This document shows positions 58,763 to 64,000 of a stretch of 64,000 nucleotides of DNA, in pieces. The first letter of the stretch is position 1. Each line of letters begins with the position of its first letter. The stretch covers positions 2,666,001-2,730,000 of the forward strand of contig NZ_CP013481.2 in assembly GCF_001465595.2 (NCBI RefSeq), in the 5' to 3' direction. The notes under the pieces are model-generated. The model had not been told where the DNA came from. It ran no database searches and worked only from the letters and a program-made list of their open reading frames with translations. The stretch is from Pandoraea apista. GTDB lineage: Bacteria > Pseudomonadota > Gammaproteobacteria > Burkholderiales > Burkholderiaceae. The position numbers and the translations under genes are program-made.

Positions 58763-59692
58763 ATGGACTGGATCAATCTACTGACGCCGCTCGCGGCAAG
58801 TGCCGTGATCGCGGCCATTCCGTTGATGCTCGCGGCGTTGGGCGAACTGGTGACGGAAAAGTCGGGCGTGCTCAATCTCGGCGTGGAAGGCACGATGCTC
58901 ATGGGCGCTATCGGCGCCTTCGCTGTGACCGTGCAGACCGGAAGCCTCTGGCTCGGTGTGCTTGCCGGGATTGCCGCAGGCGTGGCGATGTCGGCCATCT
59001 TCGCGTGGCTCACGCTCTCGCTCATGGCGAATCAGGTGGCAACCGGTCTCGCGCTGACGATCTTCGGCATTGGGCTGTCGGCTTACGTCGGCCGTCCGTA
59101 CACCGACGCCACCATCCCGATGCTGCGCGATCTGCCGATTCCCGGTCTGTCGTCGCTTCCTGTGCTGGGGCCGTCGATCTTCTCGCTCAATCCGCTGGGC
59201 TATCTCTCGGTGGTATTGCTGGTGGCGATTGCCTGGTTCCTGTACCGCACGCGCGCCGGGCTGGTGCTGCGCTCGATTGGCGAGGCGCCTGCCGTTGCAC
59301 ATGCCATCGGTTATCCGGTGGTTCGCATTCGCTATCTCGCAACGCTCTTCGGCGGGGCGATGTCGGGGCTTGCGGGCGCGTATTACTCGGTGGGCTATCT
59401 GCGTCTCTGGCAAGAGAATCTGACGGCCGGGCGTGGCTGGATTGCGTTGGCGCTGGTGGTGTTTGCGACGTGGCGTCCGGGGCGCACGGTACTTGGCGCA
59501 TTGCTCTTCGGCGTGGTCATGGCGCTGCAATTCCAGGCGCAGGCGATGGGCATTCGCATTCCGTCACAGGCGCTGGCCAGCTTGCCGTATCTCGCGACTA
59601 TTGCGGTGCTGGTGATCATCTCGCGCAATCGCCAGACGATCCGGCTGAATGCGCCGGCGTCGCTGGGCAAGCCGTTCTTCGCGGGGTCTTGA
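58763..59692 (+). CDS. Nucleoside ABC transporter, permease 2
   Basis: A 309-aa permease of the YufQ type, shorter than its partner: IPLMLAALGELVTEKSGVLN, LGVEGTMLMGAIGAFAVTVQ and NQVATGLALTIFGIGLSAYV. The coupling loop is LRSIGEAPAVAHAIGYPVVR. ATG 58763 follows TGAGGAGCGCCGC. The frame to 58724 overlaps the preceding gene and is not used. Confidence 0.92.
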   Translation: MDWINLLTPLAASAVIAAIPLMLAALGELVTEKSGVLNLGVEGTMLMGAIGAFAVTVQTGSLWLGVLAGIAAGVAMSAIFAWLTLSLMANQVATGLALTIFGIGLSAYVGRPYTDATIPMLRDLPIPGLSSLPVLGPSIFSLNPLGYLSVVLLVAIAWFLYRTRAGLVLRSIGEAPAVAHAIGYPVVRIRYLATLFGGAMSGLAGAYYSVGYLRLWQENLTAGRGWIALALVVFATWRPGRTVLGALLFGVVMALQFQAQAMGIRIPSQALASLPYLATIAVLVIISRNRQTIRLNAPASLGKPFFAGS

Positions 59693-59779
59693 AGCGCTGC
59701 TTTCAGGCATAGGCAGTGCAAACGTTCGGTATGCGACCAAAGAATCAACCTGAAACAATCGATGACGAGGAGAAAATCG

Positions 59780-60928
59780 ATGCGACGTAAAGTCCTGATC
59801 ACAATGGCAAGCCTGGCGGCCGCCATGCTGGTTTCCGCCTGCGGCAAGCAGGAGAACAATACCGCGAATGCACCGGCGGCAGCCTCCGACGCGCAGGCAT
59901 CGGCCGCTCCGGCAGGCAAGGGGCCGATGGGCGTGGCGTTCGTCTACATCGGCAACCCGGGCGACGCAGGCTGGACCTTTGCGCACGAGCAGGGCGCAAA
60001 GGCGGTCGAAGCGAAGTATGGCGACAAGGTAAGCGTGACTCGCGTGGAAAACGTGCCCGAGGGCGCAGACTCGGAGCGAGTCTTCCGCGATTTGGCGAGC
60101 AAGGGCAATAAGCTGATTTTCGGCACGTCGTTCGGCTACATGGACTCGATGGTCAAGACGGCCGCCGATTTTCCCGACGTGACCTTCGAGCACGCCACCG
60201 GCTTCAAGACGGCGCCGAATCTCGGCACGTATGACGTGCGTACGTACGAAGGTGCGCATCTGGCCGGCGTGGTCGGCGGGCATGTGACGAAGTCCAACGT
60301 GATCGGCTATGTGGCATCGGTGCCGATTCCCGAGGTGATCCGCAATATCGACGCGTTCACCATCGCGGCGCGCGAAGTCAATCCGAAGGTCAGGGTGAAG
60401 GTTGTCTGGATCAATAGCTGGTTCGATCCGGGCAAGGAGCGTCAGGCGGCGGAATCGCTGGTCGGACAAGGCGCCGACGTGCTGATGCAGAACGTTGACT
60501 CGGCCGTGGTGATGCAGGTGGCCGAAGAGAAGAAGATCCATGCCTTCGGCTGGGACTCGGATATGAGCAAGTTCGGCCCGAATGCCCATCTGGCCTCGGC
60601 CGCCATCGACTGGAGCAAGTACTACGTGCGCACGGTCGACGAAGTCATGCAGGGCTCGTGGAAGAACACGCCGGTCTGGGGCGGCATCAAGGAAGACGAG
60701 ATCAACCTCGTGGCCATCAACGACAAGGCTGTGCCGGAAGCCGCCCGCAAGGCGGTGAGCGCACGTCATGACGCGATTCGCGACGGCAAGTACGATCCGT
60801 TCACCGGTCCGATCAAGGGGCAGGACGGCAAGGAAATCGTGCCGGCCGGCAAGACGCTCAACGACGACGAGAAGCACCAGATCAACTGGTTCGTCGAAGG
60901 TGTCGAGGGTTCGCTGCCGAAGCAGTAA
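59780..60928 (+). CDS. BMP-family nucleoside-binding lipoprotein
   Basis: A 382-aa periplasmic lipoprotein, the substrate receptor of the adjacent permeases. The signal peptide ends in a lipobox, AAAMLVSACGKQ (Cys 21). An Ala/Asn-rich linker (~25-45) follows, then the BMP domain: VAFVYIGNPGDAGWTFAHEQ, FGTSFGYMDSMVKTA and HAFGWDSDMSKFGPNAHLAS. ATG 59780 follows AGGAGAAAATCG; an ATG at 59762 lacks such a site. The domain binds purine nucleosides in relatives; a related group binds other bases, so the ligand should be tested. Confidence 0.92.
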   Translation: MRRKVLITMASLAAAMLVSACGKQENNTANAPAAASDAQASAAPAGKGPMGVAFVYIGNPGDAGWTFAHEQGAKAVEAKYGDKVSVTRVENVPEGADSERVFRDLASKGNKLIFGTSFGYMDSMVKTAADFPDVTFEHATGFKTAPNLGTYDVRTYEGAHLAGVVGGHVTKSNVIGYVASVPIPEVIRNIDAFTIAAREVNPKVRVKVVWINSWFDPGKERQAAESLVGQGADVLMQNVDSAVVMQVAEEKKIHAFGWDSDMSKFGPNAHLASAAIDWSKYYVRTVDEVMQGSWKNTPVWGGIKEDEINLVAINDKAVPEAARKAVSARHDAIRDGKYDPFTGPIKGQDGKEIVPAGKTLNDDEKHQINWFVEGVEGSLPKQ

Positions 60929-60969
60929 TAACGACGGTGCCGCCCTTGGGCGGCATGACGCGCTCAGGG

Positions 60970-60998
60970 AAAACGCCGGCGTCTGCCGGCGTTTTTTT
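60970..60998 (+). terminator. Rho-independent terminator of the nucleoside ABC operon
   Basis: An 11-bp stem, AAAACGCCGGC, loop GTCT, GCCGGCGTTTT, running into seven Ts, 41 nt after the BMP gene stop. Confidence 0.93.
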
Positions 60999-61228
60999 AT
61001 GTCTTCAGACGTTACGCCCGCGTCAGCCGGGCAGGCTGTCACGGTTTCATCCTGCGCGAGTCCGTCCGCCCCTGGCCGAGGCGATGCGGATTCGCATGAC
61101 GCGCTGCGGGTCGGAGCCATGGGCCCACGTTGGGGTAACGGAGGGCGCGCGACACGCTTCGGTGTTAAAATATCGGGTTTCGTGGCGCAATTCTGTGCCG
61201 CCGCACTTCATTTCCCCGGATACCGCCT

Positions 61229-62824
61229 GTGCTGTCTACTGCCAATATCACGATGCAATTCGGCGCCAAGCCGCTCTTCGAGAACATCTCCGTCAAGTTC
61301 GGCGGGGGCAACCGTTATGGCCTGATCGGTGCGAACGGCTGTGGCAAGTCGACGTTCATGAAGATTCTCGGCGGCGATCTGGAGCCGAGCGCCGGCAACG
61401 TCATGCTTGAACCTAACGTGCGTCTGGGCAAGCTCAAACAGGATCAGTTTGCGTACGAAGACATGCGCGTGCTCGACGTCGTGATGATGGGCCACACCGA
61501 AATGTGGGCCGCCATGAGCGAGCGCGACGCTATTTACGCCAACCCGGAGGCGACGGACGACGACTACATGCACGCCGCCGAACTCGAAGCGAAGTTTGCC
61601 GAGTACGACGGCTACACGGCCGAAGCGCGCGCGGGCGAGCTGTTGCTGGGCGTGGGCATTCCTATTGACCAGCATCAGGGGCCGATGAGCAACGTTGCGC
61701 CGGGCTGGAAACTGCGCGTGCTGCTCGCGCAGGCGCTGTTCTCGAACCCGGACGTGCTCCTGCTCGACGAACCGACCAATAACCTGGACATCAACACGAT
61801 CCGCTGGCTGGAAGACGTGCTCAACGAGCGCAACTCCACCATGATCATCATTTCCCACGATCGCCACTTCCTGAACGCGGTGTGCACGCACATGGCCGAC
61901 ATGGACTACGGCACGCTGAAGATCTATCCGGGTAACTACGACGACTACATGCTCGCATCGGCACAGGCCCGCGAGCGTCAGATGGCGGCGAACACCAAGG
62001 CCAAGGAGCGCATCACCGATCTGCAGGACTTCGTGCGCCGCTTCTCGGCGAACAAGTCGAAGGCGCGTCAGGCGACGAGCCGTCTCAAGCAGATCGACAA
62101 GATCAAGGTCGAGGACATCAAGCCTTCGTCGCGTCAGAACCCGTTCATCCGTTTCGAATTCGAGAAGAAGCTGCATAACCTCGCGTTCGAATTCGAGGGC
62201 ATTGCGAAGTCGTTCGACCGCCAGATTTTCAAGAACTACTCCGGCGCCGTGCGCGCTGGAGAGCGTGTGGCGATCATTGGTGAGAACGGTGCGGGCAAAA
62301 CCACGCTGCTGCGCAGTCTGATGGCGGAACTGCCGGTGGACGCGGGCTACGTGAAGTGGGCCGAGAACGCGAATATCGGCTATATGCCGCAAGATACGTC
62401 GGAAGCCTTCCCGGAAGATGTGTCGCTCACTGACTGGATGACGCAATGGGGCCAGGAGGGCGATGACGATCAGGTGATCCGTGGCTCGCTGGGTCGTTTG
62501 TTGTTCGGTGGCGACGACGTGCGTAAGTCCGTGCGTGTGCTCTCCGGTGGTGAGAAGGGTCGCATGATCTGGGGCAAGCTCATGCTGGGCCGTCACAACG
62601 TGCTGATGATGGACGAGCCGACCAACCACATGGATATGGAATCGATCGAGTCGCTTCAGATCGCGCTCGACAAATATCCGGGTACGCTGATCTTCGTCTC
62701 GCACGACCGCGAATTCGTGTCGGGTCTGGCCACACGCATCATCGAAGTGAAGAACGACGGCACGCTGATCGATTACGCCGGCACGTACGACGAGTACCTG
62801 GCCAGCCAGGGCGTGGAAGTCTGA
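61229..62824 (+). CDS. ABC-F family ATPase (YbiT-like)
   Basis: A 531-aa soluble protein with two ABC domains and no membrane part. The first has GANGCGKST (Walker A) and [12 protein letters not shown] (Walker B); the second has [27 protein letters not shown] and [13 protein letters not shown]. The inter-domain linker is long and basic ([20 protein letters not shown]), as in ABC-F factors that act in the ribosomal E site. [20 protein letters not shown] and [12 protein letters not shown] match YbiT. The start is GTG 61229. It probably acts on stalled translation. Confidence 0.9.
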   Translation: MLSTANITMQFGAKPLFENISVKFGGGNRYGLIGANGCGKSTFMKILGGDLEPSAGNVMLEPNVRLGKLKQDQFAYEDMRVLDVVMMGHTEMWAAMSERDAIYANPEATDDDYMHAAELEAKFAEYDGYTAEARAGELLLGVGIPIDQHQGPMSNVAPGWKLRVLLAQALFSNPDVLLLDEPTNNLDINTIRWLEDVLNERNSTMIIISHDRHFLNAVCTHMADMDYGTLKIYPGNYDDYMLASAQARERQMAANTKAKERITDLQDFVRRFSANKSKARQATSRLKQIDKIKVEDIKPSSRQNPFIRFEFEKKLHNLAFEFEGIAKSFDRQIFKNYSGAVRAGERVAIIGENGAGKTTLLRSLMAELPVDAGYVKWAENANIGYMPQDTSEAFPEDVSLTDWMTQWGQEGDDDQVIRGSLGRLLFGGDDVRKSVRVLSGGEKGRMIWGKLMLGRHNVLMMDEPTNHMDMESIESLQIALDKYPGTLIFVSHDREFVSGLATRIIEVKNDGTLIDYAGTYDEYLASQGVEV

Positions 62825-62866
62825 CAGCAGGCTTCGAGCCGTCCACGCGACGCGCGTAATTCACGG

Positions 62867-62898
62867 ACAGGGCGCTTGCATGGCAGGCGCCCTGTTTG
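62867..62898 (+). terminator. Probable terminator after the ABC-F gene
   Basis: A 9-bp stem, ACAGGGCGC at 62867-62875 and GCGCCCTGT at 62887-62895, with an 11-nt loop and three Ts. It is weaker than other terminators in the window. Confidence 0.65.
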
Positions 62899-63115
62899 CG
62901 TTTACGGTGCCGTGTTTGCTGCCGGCCCCGGCCCCGGCGCCAAGGCTTATGCCGATGATCACACGCAGAGGCGCCATGGGTGTTGTCCGACAGTGCCATG
63001 AGAGGACCGGAAGGCGCGGCTCGGCGCAGCCCGATTTCAACATGAGACCGAGAAGCGCCGGGAAGGGCGGACTACAATAACCGTTCGACGTTCATCTGGC
63101 AGCGGGAGACATTAC

Positions 63116-64000
63116 ATGATTACGTACGACAAATTTTTCATCGACGGTCAGTGGGTCGCGCCGGTCGGGCGCGGCATGCTGGACGTCTTCCACTCGGCCG
63201 ATGGGAAGTTGATGGGCCGTATTCCCGAGGGGGATGCGCAAGACACGGAAGCGGCGATTGCTGCTGCGCTGAAGGCACGCAACGCCTGGGCAGCGACATT
63301 GCCTGCCGAGCGCGCGACCTATCTGCGGAAGATCGCGGCGGGCCTGAAGGCACGCACGGACGATCTGGCGAACGTCATCACGGGCGAAACGGGGATGCCG
63401 ATCAAGCTCGTACGTGCGATTCAGGTGGGTGGTCCTGTTTACCACTGGAACAAGTATGCCGAGCTGGCCGAATCGTTCGAGTTCGAAGCACGCGTGGGCA
63501 ACTCGCTGGTGGTGCGCGAGCCGGTGGGCGTGGTCGGGGCAATCACCCCATGGAATTACCCGCTCAATCAGATCACTCTGAAGGTGGCGCCGGCGCTGGC
63601 CGCAGGGTGCACGGTGGTGCTAAAACCGTCGGAGGTTGCGCCGTTCAACGCGTTCATTCTGGCGGAGGTGATCGCCGAGGCTGGTTTGCCGGCGGGCGTG
63701 TTCAATCTGGTTACGGGGTTGGGGCCGGTTGTCGGTGAAGTGCTGGCAAGGCACCCCGATGTGGATATGGTGTCGTTCACGGGGTCGACCCGGGCGGGCA
63801 AGCGTGTATCCGAAGTGGCGTCGCAAACGGTCAAGCGCGTGGCGTTAGAGCTGGGGGGGAAATCGGCTTCGGTAATACTCGACGATGCCGATCTCGCGGC
63901 AGCGGTCAAAGGCACGCTCAACGCCTGTTATCTAAACTCTGGCCAGACGTGTTCCGCGCATACGCGCATGCTCGTTCCTGCATCGCGCTATGAGGAAGTC
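63116..64000 (+). CDS. NAD(P)-dependent aldehyde dehydrogenase (partial, 3' end beyond window)
   Basis: 295 codons are present and the frame is open to the right edge. It starts [16 protein letters not shown] at ATG 63116 with GGGAGACATTAC upstream. The catalytic machinery is in place: the Asn in [13 protein letters not shown], the cofactor loop [15 protein letters not shown], the general-base Glu in [11 protein letters not shown] (Glu 245) and the nucleophile in [11 protein letters not shown] (Cys 279). The Glu-Cys spacing of 34 is normal. About 180 residues should follow. The substrate cannot be told; no diagnostic neighbour is visible. Confidence 0.95.
   Translation, partial: MITYDKFFIDGQWVAPVGRGMLDVFHSADGKLMGRIPEGDAQDTEAAIAAALKARNAWAATLPAERATYLRKIAAGLKARTDDLANVITGETGMPIKLVRAIQVGGPVYHWNKYAELAESFEFEARVGNSLVVREPVGVVGAITPWNYPLNQITLKVAPALAAGCTVVLKPSEVAPFNAFILAEVIAEAGLPAGVFNLVTGLGPVVGEVLARHPDVDMVSFTGSTRAGKRVSEVASQTVKRVALELGGKSASVILDDADLAAAVKGTLNACYLNSGQTCSAHTRMLVPASRYEEV

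Noticed and set aside
61208..62704. Long open frame on the minus strand opposite the ABC-F gene
   Set aside because: Pure antisense shadow; the plus-strand protein has all ABC motifs.

Overview
The window is 64 kb of a GC-rich beta-proteobacterial chromosome. Gene content and order (ppsA, NfeD/stomatin, smpB, ratA/ratB, guaB, guaA; then purine catabolism and ABC transporters) point to Burkholderiaceae, most likely Pandoraea or a near relative. That placement is inferred from gene content; no alignment was run. No rRNA, tRNA, CRISPR array, intact insertion sequence or intact prophage was seen.

Layout. (1) 0-11 kb is core: PEP synthase, an NfeD/SPFH membrane pair, SmpB, the RatA/RatB pair, an EamA exporter, and guaB - small membrane protein - guaA, closed by a strong terminator just after guaA. 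(2) 11-20.5 kb looks accessory: a methyltransferase, a decayed tyrosine integrase, a tautomerase/LysR pair, a MocR regulator facing a thioesterase, an orphan protein resembling the C-terminal part of pyruvate dehydrogenase E1 (AceE) facing a GST-SMR pair, an SDR with non-canonical catalytic residues, and a decayed LysR gene. The 3' end of guaA is a known island insertion site, so this stretch may be an old, eroded island. (3) 19.6-28.3 kb holds a LysR gene, an aromatic-acid-type efflux operon (FUSC, DUF1656, HlyD-type adaptor, NodT-type outer membrane lipoprotein, small unknown) and an MFS/LysR divergent pair. (4) 28.3-35.5 kb has a LON-substrate-binding-domain protein, an orphan ParB-like protein, and a complete branched-chain-amino-acid-type ABC transporter facing a GntR regulator with three regularly spaced palindromes. 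(5) 35.7-39.7 kb: DkgB-type aldo-keto reductase, citrate-type MFS symporter, TadA, LdcA.

(6) 39.9-61 kb is dominated by purine breakdown. Substrate supply comes from a BMP-type nucleoside ABC transporter, a urate/xanthine permease and an 8-oxoguanine deaminase, which makes urate. Urate then goes through PuuD (urate hydroxylase with a fused cytochrome c), UraH and UraD to allantoin, and through PuuE, Alc and AllA to glyoxylate and urea. All steps from urate to glyoxylate are present. The two halves are separated by a four-gene operon (circularly permuted ATP-grasp, alpha-E, transglutaminase-like, Anbu proteasome-type peptidase) and a MATE transporter. That operon is the least understood system here: the family association is known, the product is not. 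A perfect 21-bp inverted repeat lies between allA and it.

(7) 61-64 kb: an ABC-F ATPase of the YbiT type and the first 295 codons of an aldehyde dehydrogenase that runs off the window.
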